Assembly: GCA_036365515.1 (NCBI GenBank)
Contig: CM070874.1
Span: 94,095,842-94,159,841, forward strand
Direction: 5' to 3'
DNA from: Torymus aiolomorphi
Taxonomy: Eukaryota; Arthropoda; Insecta; Hymenoptera; Torymidae
DNA length: 64,000 nt
This document shows positions 48,173 through 58,953 of the stretch, piece after piece. The position numbers were made by a program, and so were the translations under genes. The notes under the pieces were generated by a model, which was not told the origin of the DNA, ran no database searches, and saw nothing but the letters and a program-made list of their open reading frames with translations. Within the stretch, counting starts at the first letter, position 1. Each line of letters begins with the position of its first letter.

Positions 48173-49504
48173 TAGGGGAGGGCGGGGCACGTGTGACACC
48201 CTAACTTTGATTCAAAATAACAACTAAACCGTGTATTATTTCAAAATGTACAAAAACAGAATAATTAGATCAGAAAAAAATAAAATAAAATAAACTATTA
48301 ACTTTTTTTTCATTTTCTTTTAATTATTGATAAAATCCACAAAAGAAATTGTGAAAAAAATGCTCTACGTGCCCCACCGGCGGGTGGACTGTGGGACCCG
48401 AGGGGGCACGCATGGCACGGTTAAATTTAATATTTTACTATAGGTATTGTTTTCAATTCTTTTTTCCAGTAATTAATACTTTAATAATTATACCATAATA
48501 AAATTTTCAAAAATCAAATAATTAGTCTATTGAAAATTTAAAATTTTATTTTTATTAAGGAACATAACAATTTTTATTTTAAAATAGATTATTACATTTT
48601 AATAAATGATTATATATATTTTTTAAATTCCTTCTTATAAAATATGATCACAACATAATACTTTTGTTTGATTAACAAATTATCATTATTATTACAATAA
48701 GTTTAAATTTATAAAGATTTCGCGTCATTTTCATCTATGTAGCATATTTGAACTACCTGACCATTGAAAAAGGCAGTTTGAGTATCTACAATTGATTCTT
48801 CAGGTATTACTTCTCTAAAGTAATTATTCATTATTTACGGAAGCTGAATTATTATTAACAATGGATAAATCAAGCTGATTTGTGTGTAAGTCTTCAAGTG
48901 GCTTTTTTCTACTCTAAATATAACTTAATACGCAGTCGAAATAATCGTTATTTACTTATTAATGTAATAATTGAAACTAAAAACTACTTAAAACTAAATT
49001 ATTGCACTGCGTAGTTGTTAACCCATCTTGCTCCGTTTTTGGTTTGTAGGTTACACCACTTCGCTCGGCGGCCGCCGCGGCGCACTGATACGCCCGAGTG
49101 TGCCACGCGTGCCCCGCCAGGGTGCCACGTCATGCCCCATTTTAATACCATTTTCATTTTTTAATTATATTATTTATAAAGATTTTCTGAAAATAACAAA
49201 AACAGGGCTTCAAAGATAAAAGTTGAAACTATCAAATAGGTTTGGTCTCATTTAGAAAAAAAATCATTTTCTCGTTGCTCCAAGCGACTTAAAAATGAAG
49301 TCAACCTTGTTTCTAAGCACCGATTTTCAATCTTATTAAATTAAATGTTAAACATTATCTATAATCTCAAAAGTACAGAGGAAAATTCTAAAAGCATATC
49401 TAATTAGGTTTACGTAAAAATTAAATTTTTTGCATTCATTAATATTAAAAATATGAGGGTGCCAAACTTACCTACCTGACACGCCATGCCCCGCCTTCCC
49501 CTAT
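48172..49504. mobile_element. DNA transposon remnant, GC-rich inverted ends, 1.33 kb
   Basis: TAGGGGAGGGCGGGGCACGTG at the left and ATGCCCCGCCTTCCCCTA at the right are inverted, and TA lies at each outer edge. The interior is AT-rich and carries more inverted copies of the GTGCCCC motif (CTACGTGCCCCACCGG near 48365; GTGCCACGCGTGCCCCGCC near 49099). No transposase frame remains. The ends and the TA suggest a mariner/Tc1-like origin. Confidence 0.6.
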
Positions 49505-50451
49505 GAGTGTCTCCCCACTCCAGTATGTCTGTATGAGAGTTGCGTGAGACGCGAGAGCAGTGTAGCGCACTTAGAATGTTTCTTACTCTCTCGCTATTCA
49601 ACTGCGATGTAAGTCGGACGTGCCGACTGGCGTTTTTGCCACCTCAATAAACTATATTTATCTCTCTCTATTAAATAATGGTTTCTTACTTTACCACAAA
49701 CCTCAACACTATTAACTTCACTTTTCTCAAATTATGAAGAATTTCCCTTGGCTTTAAGTACGTTAATTATTTAACCTATGACTAACATTAGTTTTAATGT
49801 ACAAAAAAGAAATAAACAGAATTAGACAAATTACTCTTGAACGAAAAAATAAATTTTTACCATTAATTATAATTTCTTTTATAGAAAAGTTGATTTTAGC
49901 CTTGTGTCTACTCATCTATTAAATTACGAGCTATAAGTGCGCCAAATTGGAGCGAAGTCGGCAAATCGGGAAGAGATGGTTTGTGCCCGGCCGGCGTTGG
50001 CTCGCGCCGCTCGCGCCGCTCGCGCAATTCCGCTACTCTCGAACATATAGATATCTATTCATGTACACACGATCAGTGCGACTTGAGTCGTGACATAGTG
50101 GGGGAAGCGGTAGAAGGTTCGGCTGACGCAGCTCACGAGAGCCGGCGGCGCTCGAACAAAACTGTATACAGCGCGAGATCAGTTCCTGGAATCGCTGCGG
50201 AGCGAGGGGAATCGGAGAGAGTCGGCACGGCCGCACGGCCGCCGCTGGTTTGCGCGAGTCCGATGCGCTCGAACCTCGAAAACATGTGAGAGCGTTCGCT
50301 GCAGGAGCAGGCCAGCAGGCGCGCGCGGCGCATTTTTTGGCGTAAAATACGCTCTGTTTAACTCGCTTATAATCGTATGCGGAGTCTCTGAGAAAAAAAC
50401 AAAAGACATATATCGATACACCTTTTCCTGCTCTTTCCAATAGTGCTATGT
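49505..50451. other. Core spacer with a GC-rich island
   Basis: AT-rich to about 49960, then a GC-rich block (49980-50330) with doubled CGCGCCGCT and GTGGGGGAAGCGG. Frames here are open because of composition. I see no recognisable gene. Confidence 0.4.
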
Positions 50452-51462
50452 TTGTTACTCCGAAACGCTTTCTTCCGGTTGAAAATTCAAGTTGAAAGTT
50501 CAAAGTCATTTTTCTTACAGTACATCATGTTCTTTTTTCAAAATGCATTTTACCATTGGAAAGGACAAGTCTTATGCTTATAGACCCTAATTTTTTGAGT
50601 TGGATAAATGAAGGATTCAAAAGTAATAAGATTAAAAAGACAGAGGCGAGCGCCCGCTTCGCGCTGCGCCCCCGCGGGTTCTCAAACATCATTTTTATTA
50701 ATATAGGTCATACATTTCACTTTTTTAGCATTTTTAATTTCTCTAGGTTTTTCAGAAATCTATGCTTTCATTGGATAAGATGTGGCGCAATCATTATACT
50801 ATAATAATAATAATAATCAATGTAGTTTGACGACAATAGGCATTTACCATAAAAGATCGGATTCTAAAATTAAACACAAAAGAATGATAATTTTTTCAGA
50901 CAATTTAATTTACGATGCCGTAGCACTTTACTTAATCTAAGAAATAATAATTACATTAAAAAATGTTTTGATTGCGTTAAAAAAGTTAATGTTAAAAAAT
51001 ATACACAACGTGTAGAATATTTTTCACCACTATGAAGATTTTTCTGTTGAAGTTGCATTGTCATCGGATTGAGTGATAGAATTGGTGCTTTCATAAAAAG
51101 TAATATTAGGCGGACAAATTTAGGGGAAGTATCTGATAATTATATACCAACGCCACAAGATCTTTACGAGAGGGTAACAAAATATTTTGCAAATATTGTT
51201 TGCTTTTAATTAATAAATGAAGCTAATGGCTATTACGGGCAATCGATAAAGGATAAGGAAGGTGCCTAACTCATCAATCATCGATTTTATTTTTTTTACA
51301 TGTGTATACTTACACATCTCTAATTATTCTAAGCTATTAGAGTAAAGCAGTCACGATAAATTAACATTGTCTGCTTTGGCCTAATAACGCAGACGGGGGG
51401 GTTTTGGGGAAATAAAAAATTGAGAACGATTAAGAACCGGTTAGGGTCCTGATAGAATCGTC

Positions 51463-51535
51463 ATCCCAGTGGCGCAAATGGTAGCGTAGCTGCCCGGTAT
51501 GCAGAAGGTTGTCGGTTCGATCCCGACCTGGGCCG
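51463..51535 (+). tRNA. tRNA-like gene (anticodon position GGT, degenerate acceptor)
   Basis: The sequence folds as a cloverleaf. T arm: GTCGG-TTCGATC-CCGAC, a perfect stem with G53, T54, T55, C56, A58 and C61. D arm: GCGC-AAATGGTA-GCGT with T8, A14, G18, G19 and A21. Anticodon stem: four pairs (CTGC/GCAG). The loop is CCGGTAT, placing GGT (Thr) at 34-36, but position 33 is C instead of U, and the outer two acceptor pairs do not form (ATCCCAG/CTGGGCC). A and B boxes are intact and seven T follow. It is therefore better read as a pol III-competent tRNA pseudogene or SINE head than as a working tRNA. Confidence 0.6.
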
Positions 51536-51538
51536 TTA

Positions 51539-51545
51539 TTTTTTT
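51539..51545 (+). terminator. Pol III terminator (T7) after the tRNA-like gene
   Basis: Seven consecutive T begin four bases after the tRNA-like 3' end, where RNA polymerase III would stop. Confidence 0.6.
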
Positions 51546-52239
51546 CGTTCTCATTTTTTCATCCTATACGTTTACCTTTCCTTTCCTCATCCTTTAAAAA
51601 TTCTTGACTGCACTTTAAAATTATTAAAATAATTGTGCATTAATATCCTTGACTGCTTTACTCTAATAGCTTAGAATAATTAGAGATGTGTAAGTATACA
51701 CATGTAAAAAGAATAAAATCGATGATTGATAAGTTAGGCACCTTCCTTATCCTTTATCGATTGCCCGTAATAGCCATTAGCTTCATTTATTAATTAACAT
51801 AAAAATATTCGGGCATTAGCTTCAATTGATAAATTGTTTGCTTTTTCTCATCAAAAGATGAATATTTAAAATACATAAACTAAAACCAAGGTTAGATTCA
51901 GCAAAAACAGTGCCTGAAACTCCATCGTTTCACTATATCAAATTACATATTAGCAGATACAGGAAAGTTAGATTTAAAACGATTTACAACATCAGGAACT
52001 TCCCGATTGTATCATACCTATTCGAATAAAAATAAAAAAAAATTAAAAATTTAACTAGAAATTAACAGGATTGAAAGTTAAAATTGTGACCTACTAATAA
52101 AAATGATGTTTGAGGCTTTATTGTTTAATGATATTTTCCAGTATGAAAAACCGAAATGGTTCACTACATTTATTAGTATATAGAGCTCGCTCGGGCGCAG
52201 CGCGAAGAGCGCGTGTGGCCGCTCGTCGCTGACTTTTTA

Positions 52240-52625
52240 AAGGGATGTGTGTGTTACAGACATAATTTTTGAAAGAGTATATCTCATGACAGTACTAAAA
52301 GAATCGCTTCAGAAAAATTCTGAGTATAGTATTGACATATACGAAGGGCGTGAAAATTGTGTTTTTCCAAATAAATGTTTAGAAATTTTTTAATTAAAAA
52401 GAAACTGTAATATCGATAAGTAGGAATATGCATTTTTGTAACTTTAGTCCAATTTTTCAACGAGTATATCTCACGAGAGGACTAATAAAATCGCTTGAAA
52501 AAAATTTTTGAGTAAAATTTTTATATATAAGGAGGGCGTGAAAATTATGTTTTGCCAAATTAATGTTTGAAAAGTTAATTTATTAAATAATGAAATTGGG
52601 TTAATTTTGAACTCCACATGACCTT
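52240..52625 (+). repeat. Two-unit AT-rich repeat related to the Gypsy leader
   Basis: Two ~200-base units share GTATATCTCA..., GAGTATAGTATTGACATATACG/GGAGGGCGTGAAAATT and GTTTTTCCAAATAAATGTT-type segments. They match, in the same orientation, the pair at about 18230-18580 in the Gypsy leader (AACGAGCGTATCTCATGG, TAATGAAATTGGGTTGATTTTGA). Confidence 0.75.
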
Positions 52626-52815
52626 AATCTTGTAACTGTTGAATGCTTCATTTCTCGAACTCAAAAAATTAGAGTTTCGTTTAAAAATTGTATACTTTCG
52701 AATGATAAAATTCATTTTCAGACAAAAACATGATATACTTTGAGAAAAATGACTCTGAACTTTCAACTTGAATTTTCTACCAGAAGGAAGCGTTTCGGAG
52801 TAAAAGCAATAGCAA

Positions 52816-53505
52816 CACTGGCACAATGTATCGAGGCTAATTTTCCGAATGCGTATAGCGAAATCCTTGTCCCACTTTCGGTACCTCTTGATGACCATAT
52901 CACAGTAATGGGACAGTCACAAATGCGTTAAAAAGTATAGTCCCACTATTGCATCCGAACGGATGTCCCACTACGGCTCCCAAGTAAATTAGCGTGACCC
53001 ACAACATCAGGCAATAGTTATTTTGTTTGAATGCGATTATTTTAAAATACCAGCAACAAAAAAAAACTTGTTTTTTTAAATAAACCTCGAAACACGAAGT
53101 ATCTGTTGAGGTGATGAGTTTTCATGTATTATGTTTCGTTTTGGTACTAGAAAAGATTATAAAAAAAGTATGCTCGAAACTGTCCCACTATTGCATACTT
53201 TACCTTATATCAATAAGCCATATTTCGAAAAATTATTTGGCTTTTATAGCATTAATAAACCGAAGCAAAAATTGCCTTAAACAAAAAAGAAAAAATATAC
53301 TAACAAAAATAGAAAAATTAATGAGGTACAATATAACAATATCTCCTATGAATTATAAAGTTTCAGATGAAACCGTTCTTGAGTAATTGCGGATTGAAAA
53401 ACTATGAAAAATGTACATTTCAAATATCTTTTGTAATCATCTACTCCTCCAGAAAAAAAAAATGAAAAAAAAAAAAAAAAATTGCCGAATAAATAAACTC
53501 CTGAG
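52816..53505. other. Core of the giant foldback, right part
   Basis: AT-rich with several GTCCCACTATTGCAT/GTCCCACTACGG motifs (52934-52975, 53182-53197) and GGGACAGTC in the opposite sense (52912-52920), probably a MITE remnant. No gene is recognised. A(24)-rich tracts lie at 53450-53481. Confidence 0.4.
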
Positions 53506-55740
53506 AGCTGATTTTTTTCAGTCTTTATTGTGTTGTATTTTTTGCTATTGTAGCACCTTTGCATCCCCCAAATCCCCCAAGCGAAAGGTTCCAGATCGAT
53601 TTTAATATTGGCAATTTTTTTACAACACCATCACAATACCTTGTCGTAATATCAGCAATAACATTTATCTTAAATTAATAAACTTACGAGACATGATTTT
53701 TTTTCGGTATTTTTTGTGTACTTTCAGCTATTTTAGCCCCTTTGCACCCCCTAAGCGAAAGGTTCCAGATCTAATTTCATATCCCCCATTTTTTTACAAG
53801 GCTATGGCAACATCTGGAAGAAATATCAGCCATAAAATTTGACTTAAATTAATAAACTCGCGAGAGATGATTTTTTCACGTTATTTTTCCTGTATTTTCG
53901 GCTATTTCAGACCCTTTGCAACTCCTAAGCGAAAGGTTCCGGATCGAATTTCATAACCCCAATTTTTTTGCAAGGCTATGGTAACATCTGGAAGAAATAT
54001 CAGCCATAAAATTTGTCTTAAATTAACAAACTCGCGAGAGATGATTTTTTCTCGGTGTTTTGCGAGTATTTTCCGCTATTTTAGTCCCTTTGCACCCTCC
54101 AAGCGAGACGTTCCGGATCGAATTTCTTATCGCCAATTTTTTTGCAAGGCTATGGCAACATCTGGAAGAAATATCAATAAACTCGCGAGAGATGATTTTT
54201 TTACGTTATTTTTCGTGTATTTTCGGCTATTTTAGACCCTCTGCACCTCCTAAGCGAAAGGTTCCGGATCAGATTTCATACCCCCAATTTTTTTTCCAAG
54301 GCTATGGCAATATCTGGAAGAAATATCAGCCATAAAGTTTGTCTTAAATTAATAAACTCGCGAGAAATGATTTTTTCACGTTATTTTTCGTGTATTTTCC
54401 GCTACTTTAGTCCCTTTGCACCCCCCCCGCGAGACGTTCCGGATCGAATTTCTTATCGCCAATTTTTTTGCAAGGCTATGGCAACATCTGGAAGAAATAT
54501 CAATAAACTCGCGAGAGATGATTTTTTTACGTTATTTTTCGTGTATTTTCGGCTATTTTAGACCCTCTGCACCCCCTAAGCGAAAGGTTCCGGATCAGAT
54601 TTCATATCCCCAATTTTTTTTCCAGGGCTATGGCAACATCTGGAAGAAATATCAGCCATAAAGTTTGTCTTAAATTAATAAACTCGCGAGAAATGATTTT
54701 TTCACCTTATTTTTCGTGTATTTTCGGCTATTTTAGCCCCTCTGCACCCCCTAAGCGAAAGGTTCCGGATCGAATTTCATATCCCCAATTTTTTTGCAAG
54801 GCTATGGCAATATCTGGAAGGAATATCAGCCATAAAATTTGTCTTAAATTAATAAACTCGCGAAAGATGATTTTTATCTCGGTGTTTTGCGAGTATTTTC
54901 GGCTATCTTAGTCCCTTTGCACCCCCCAAGCGGGACGTTCCTGATCGAATTTCTTATATAAATTTTTTTACAAATTTCACAATACAATACAAGCATAATG
55001 TGACGCATAATACTTAAGCCCTAAAGAAGGAAGTAATAAGACTTCCGAAACGTCAGCAATTTTTTAAATAAATGCCGTTACAAAAGTTCGTCTGGTGTCC
55101 GTAAATTTCATTAAGTCATCTACTACGAACGTATCAATAACAAGAAAATTTTTTTACGAGTCTATGGCAACATCTGGTAGAAATATCAGCCATAAAATTT
55201 GTCTTAAATTAATAAACTCACGAGTGATGATTTTTTCTCGGTTTTTTGCGAGTATTTTCCGCTATTTTAGTCCCTTTGCACCCCCCAAGCGAGACGTTCC
55301 GGATCGAATTTATTATCGCCAATTTTTTTGCAAAGCTATGGCAACATCTGGATGAAATATCAGCCATAAAATTTGTCTTAAATTGATAATCTCACGGGAG
55401 ATGATTTTTTCACGTTATTTTTCGTGTATTTTCGGCTATTTTAGCCCCTTTGCACCCCCCAAGCGAGACGTTCCGGATCGAATTTCTTATCGCCAATTTT
55501 TTTACAAGGCTATAGCAACATCTGGAAGAAATATCACCCATAAAATTTGTCTTAAATTAATAATCTCACGAGAGATGATTTTTTCACGTTATTTTTCGTG
55601 TATTTTCGGCTATTTTAGCCCCTTTGCCCCCCCCCCCCAAGCGAGAGGTTCCGGATCGAATTTCATATCCCTAATTTTTTGCAAGGCTATGGCAATATCT
55701 GGAAGAAATATCAGCCATAAAATTTGTCTTAAATTTATAA
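53506..55740 (-). repeat. 174-bp repeat array, right arm (about 12 units)
   Basis: The same unit as in the left arm, reversed: GGTTCCGGATCGAATTTC, GGCTATGGCAACATCTGGAAG and CATAAAATTTGTCTTAAATT recur every ~174 bases. Two units (near 54170 and 54500) lack ~35 bases after GAAGAAATATC. A C12 run at 55627-55638 mirrors the G16 run of the left arm. A short foreign segment (54956-55150) interrupts the array. Confidence 0.9.
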
Positions 55741-56050
55741 ACTCAGATGGTATCAATTTTTTTTGTAATATATTGTCTAGTCGGGGTGGTTTTAGGGATG
55801 ATTTGGGGGATGATCACTTTGGAAATAAGTTATTTTGCAGTTTATACATGTTTTATGCATATCTCTAGGAGATAATATCAAAAAAACCGAATTTGGAAAT
55901 TGTCGATATTTCGTTCCCGATGAACGTTCAGAACTTCGGACACATGGCAAAGGGCGAAAGTGTGCAGAAATCCGAAGAACTCCAATCGCAAGGCCGGCAC
56001 GGAAGTCAAGACAAACTCTATACGCATCGCCTAATTGACCGAGCGGAGAA

Positions 56051-56473
56051 ATGTACCAGGCTCTCCTGGAAATCGGCCGTGACATGTGGTGCCTAGATAG
56101 CGGCTGTAACTCACATTTATGCAAAAGTGTCAACCTTTTCAGCAAGTTGGATGAACGCGAGAGCGGGACCCTCAACCTCGCAAGTAACGAAAGCACGTCT
56201 ATTAAGGGAAGAGGCTCCGTTACAGTCGTGGTGAACGTCGGAAGCGTTTCGAAGATGATAAATTTCCGGGATACCCTTTTCGTGCCAAATCTGCGAGCTA
56301 ATCTGATTTCAGTGAGTAAGATCACAGACGGGGGCTGTAAGGTAATTTTCAGCAAGGCGCACGCTGAAATCGTGGATAAAGACGGTAACGCGAGACTCGT
56401 TGCCGCGCGAGCCAACGATCTGTATTACCTTAAGAGCAAAAATGAGGCAAGCTGCTTAGATGCTACTGAATAA
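56051..56473 (+). pseudogene. Copia protease and pre-integrase remnant
   Basis: DMWCLDSGCNSHLC contains the Copia-type aspartic protease triad (DSG). It is followed by NLISVSKITDGGCKVIF, a conserved Copia segment, and by YYLKSKNEA at the start of the GAG-pre-integrase zinc domain. The frame stops at 56471-56473. The protease would cut Gag-Pol in an intact element. Confidence 0.75.
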
Positions 56474-57380
56474 CGCCCCAGCAAAGCTCCAAAGGACACG
56501 CTTAGAGACTGACACATACGCTTTGGATATGTGAACGTGAAATATTTACAGGAGGAGTCGCAGAAATTAAAGGCTTACTTGAAGATTTTGACTTCGAAAT
56601 ATGCTTTGAGAAGACGTCTAAGCTACCTTTCCCCAAGGATTCGACCAAAGATTTCGGCGTAAACGACCTGATTCACTCGGACGTATGCGGTCTGATGGGC
56701 ATTGAGTCACACGGACGAAGCCGTTATTTATGCACATTTATCGACGATGCCTCCGGGTGGTGCAAAGTGAAATCCCTTCGAACAAAAGACCAGGTTAAGA
56801 GCGAATTCAAAAAGTTCCGTGCACTTTTGCTCACGCATGCTTCTATCAAATAATGGTTTAGAACCATTACGTCAACAAGGGTTTCACTCAAATTCTCGAG
56901 GATCATGGAATTCAGAGCAGGCTGACCGTTCCTCACACCTCCAAAACGGGACGGCGGAGCGGAGAAATAGGACACTAATGGACATGGCGCGTTATCTTCT
57001 CCTGCAATCACACTACCAGCCGCTGTCTGGGCTTAAGTCATAAATACGACAAATTATACATTAAATCGATGCCCGACAAGGGATTGATGGACGGACTCCT
57101 TTTGAGATTTTGAACGGGGAATCACCGAACGTATCGCAATTTCATAGATTTGGAAATCTAGCGTCTATGTGCTCAAAAAGGGGCTCGGTAAGAGTTAGCT
57201 TGATTCTCGTTCTGAATCGGGGCTTTTTCTAGGTTATAGCATCGAGTCGAAGGTGTATCGAGTGTGGATGCCAGGCGCGAAGAAAGTGGCGATAGCTCGA
57301 GATGTGAGGTTCCTGAGTCGCCTAGAGACTCATCGACTAGAACCCGCGAAGGACCTGGATGATCCTGTCGAAGTTTAACA
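56474..57380 (+). pseudogene. Copia integrase remnant
   Basis: Pieces in different frames: NDLIHSDVCGLMG with the first Asp (near 56670), YLCTFIDDASGWCKV, then after a TAA near 56853 a shifted frame with NGTAERRNRTLMDMARYLLLQ, carrying the catalytic Glu region (near 56945). The second Asp region is obscured by frameshifts. Later text (LGYSIESKVYRVW-type) is also broken. Confidence 0.7.
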
Positions 57381-58131
57381 CGTCGAAATCGGCAGACAAC
57401 CTAACGACCAAGAGTTGATCCAGAAGACGGTAAATGGAACTCTGGAGGAAACAATTTTCATGGAGACCCCTGCGGAGATGGTTCAAGTTCTAGAGCACAT
57501 AATAGAAAATCATCGACACACAGTGAGTCCATCAGAGAGGCCAAAAACATGTTATCAGCTCCACACAAGGGAGGCCAAGTGTGTCTGTTAAGTAAGGCTC
57601 TGTATGGTCTTAAACAGGCGGGACGGGCTTGGCACAAACGCCTGGATGAAGAGCCGATGAAAATCAGAGCGATGCCCCACTCACTGCAGTTTACTGCAGG
57701 AGACCCCGCTGCAGGAAACCCCTGTATGTACACCTGTAACTTCAGGGCTAGTGAGACGATAATTCTGGTCTATATGAATGATATTTTGGTACTCAGTTTA
57801 AGACTTCGAGAAAATCAAAGAGACCGAGGCTCACTTGCGCGGATGTTTTGAACTGAAGAATCTGGGCGCCCTGCGCCGCTGTTTGGGGTTAGACTTCAAG
57901 ATAAGTGAAACTAGCATCAGTCGGAATCAAGAAACTTACATAAAGTCTGTGCTCCAGCGTTTCGGTATGGAAACCTGCCACCCCGTCTCAACGCCGATAG
58001 TCGTCGGAAATAGATTGACGAAGAGCGATGTATGGTCAACGGTAGATGGAGGGAAGCCGCCCTACCGCGAGCTGATAGCGTGTTTGCTGTATACGCCCGC
58101 GGCACTCGACCAGACATCGCTCACGCAGTGA
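57381..58131 (+). pseudogene. Copia reverse transcriptase remnant, YMND active site
   Basis: VCLLSKALYGLKQAGRAWHKRL is the diagnostic Copia RT segment. The catalytic box reads VYMNDIL (near 57770) where Copia elements have YVDD, so the first Asp is Asn. Two frameshifts separate this from FELKNLGALRRCLGLDF and the following VLQRFGMETCHPVSTPI. The upstream fingers are largely lost. Confidence 0.75.
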
Positions 58132-58751
58132 GCATGCTGAGCCAATTTAACGACTGCTTTGGGAAGACACACTGGAGCGCTGCCAAGAGAGTGCTATGCT
58201 ACCTCAAGGGGACCTCCGACCTGCGGATCATTTATCGAGACGAAGATGAACCTCCTACAGGATACGTGGATGCAGATTATGCTGGTGACCTCGAGGACAG
58301 ACGCTCATTCATACGATACGCTTTCACTCTAAGCGGGGGAGTGATCACTTGGGACTCCAAGAAACAAAAAACGACCGCCGTGTCAACAACGGAAGCAGAA
58401 TACATAGCGCTTAGCGATGCGGCCAAGGAGGCAGTGTACCTGCAGCGTTTTCTGATCGAGCTTGATGTTGAAGGTAGTAGGTCTACAGTCCTCCATAACG
58501 ACAACTTCAGCGCCCAAATGTTGGCGAACAACAACGTATTTCATGCTCGAACCAAACATATCGATGTTCGGCATCATTTCGTTCGACAGGTGGTAAAGTC
58601 CGGAGCCCTCGTGTTGAAACACATTCCAACCGACAAGATGCCAGCGGATGTATTGACCAAGGGTCTGAGCAAGCTAAAACAAGAAAATTGGGTCTACCTA
58701 CTGGGACTCAAGAGGATTTGCAGCCAAGAGCGCGAAGATTATATCGAGGGG
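58032..58751 (+). pseudogene. Copia RNase H domain, the best preserved part
   Basis: The frame to 58760 is open over the whole domain: ARGTRPDIAHAVSMLSQF, WSAAKRVLCYLKGT, GYVDADYAGD (catalytic Asp), KQKTTAVSTTEAEYIALSDAAKEAV (catalytic Glu region), VLHNDN and ARTKHIDVRHHFVRQ. It ends a few bases inside the right LTR. GGGGAAG before TGTTAG (58755) is the polypurine tract. Confidence 0.8.
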
Positions 58752-58754
58752 AAG

Positions 58755-58953
58755 TGTTAGAGATGGCGCTATAATCCAAACATACTAATATACACACAGT
58801 CATGTACACTCGTTCTCTACACACTAGCGCCCTCCTTCCAATGCTAGCTATGTAACTCTCTCTGATACTCAATACACTTTACTTTATTATGTAGCCACCT
58901 TTGTATTTGTCATTATTTCGCCTTTCACCCCATAACTGCATCCAGCGATCACA
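58755..58953 (+). repeat. Copia 3' LTR (199 bp)
   Basis: TGTTAGAGATGGCG...GCGATCACA. It lacks the 37-base GC-rich segment of the left LTR. The LINE text resumes directly after it. Confidence 0.85.

Larger units (their letters stand above)
51206..51797. mobile_element. Palindromic element with a tRNA-like gene at its centre
   Basis: Arms from TTAATTAATAAATGAAGC (51206) to about 51355, and from about 51652 to GCTTCATTTATTAATTAA (ending 51797), match nearly base for base (TATTACGGGCAATCGATAAAG; GTAAGTATACACATG). The ~300-base centre is not palindromic and holds the tRNA-like unit, whose midpoint (51499) is within three bases of the palindrome centre (51501.5). Confidence 0.8.
50452..52815. repeat. 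Large inverted repeat enclosing the tRNA-centred palindrome
   Basis: 50452-50660 (ACTCCGAAACGCTTTCTTCC, GAAAATTCAAGTTGAAAGTTCA) pairs with 52590-52815. Further in, CTCAAACATCATTTTTATTA (50680-50699) pairs with TAATAAAAATGATGTTTGAG (52095-52114), and a CGCGCTGCGCCC block near 50665 pairs with one near 52195. The right arm carries an extra ~370 bases (52240-52615). Confidence 0.7.
41817..55937. mobile_element. Giant foldback element with arms of 174-bp tandem repeats (14.1 kb)
   Basis: The outer ends are inverted: GAAGTTCTGAACGTTCATCG (41817-41836) and CGATGAACGTTCAGAACTTC (55918-55937). Homology continues inward for ~190 unique bases on each side (GGAGGTAATATC/GATATTACCTCC-type segment, GATCATCCCCCTAAATCATCCC and its complement). 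Each arm then becomes a tandem array of the same 174-bp unit in opposite orientation. The insertion cut the Copia nucleocapsid coding region: KIGHTMCLKF precedes it and FGHMAKG follows it. The core (about 45.96-53.5 kb) encodes no recognisable transposase, so the element is likely non-autonomous. It resembles the Drosophila Foldback/Galileo plan but with a much longer repeat unit. Confidence 0.78.
40373..58953 (+). mobile_element. Degenerate Copia retrotransposon carrying large insertions
   Basis: LTR-gag-PR-INT-RT-RNase H order with LTRs of 236 and 199 bp. The right LTR is followed by TTTTC (58954-58958); TTTTC also occurs at 40364-40368, four bases before the left LTR start, so it is probably the 5-bp target duplication with small changes at the left edge. 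Without the two insertions (41156-41569 and 41817-55937) the element is about 4.0 kb, so it also has internal losses. Stops and frameshifts are in every domain. Confidence 0.85.

Noticed and set aside
50033..50509. Overlapping minus-strand frames up to 158 aa in the GC-rich island
   Set aside because: Compositional, mutually overlapping and Arg/Ala-rich without any domain.
51463..51535. Functional threonine tRNA
   Set aside because: Position 33 is C and two acceptor pairs are missing, and it sits in a mobile palindrome; called tRNA-like only.
43541..55740. CRISPR array
   Set aside because: Units are 174 bp with no short repeat plus unique spacer alternation, and the host is eukaryotic.
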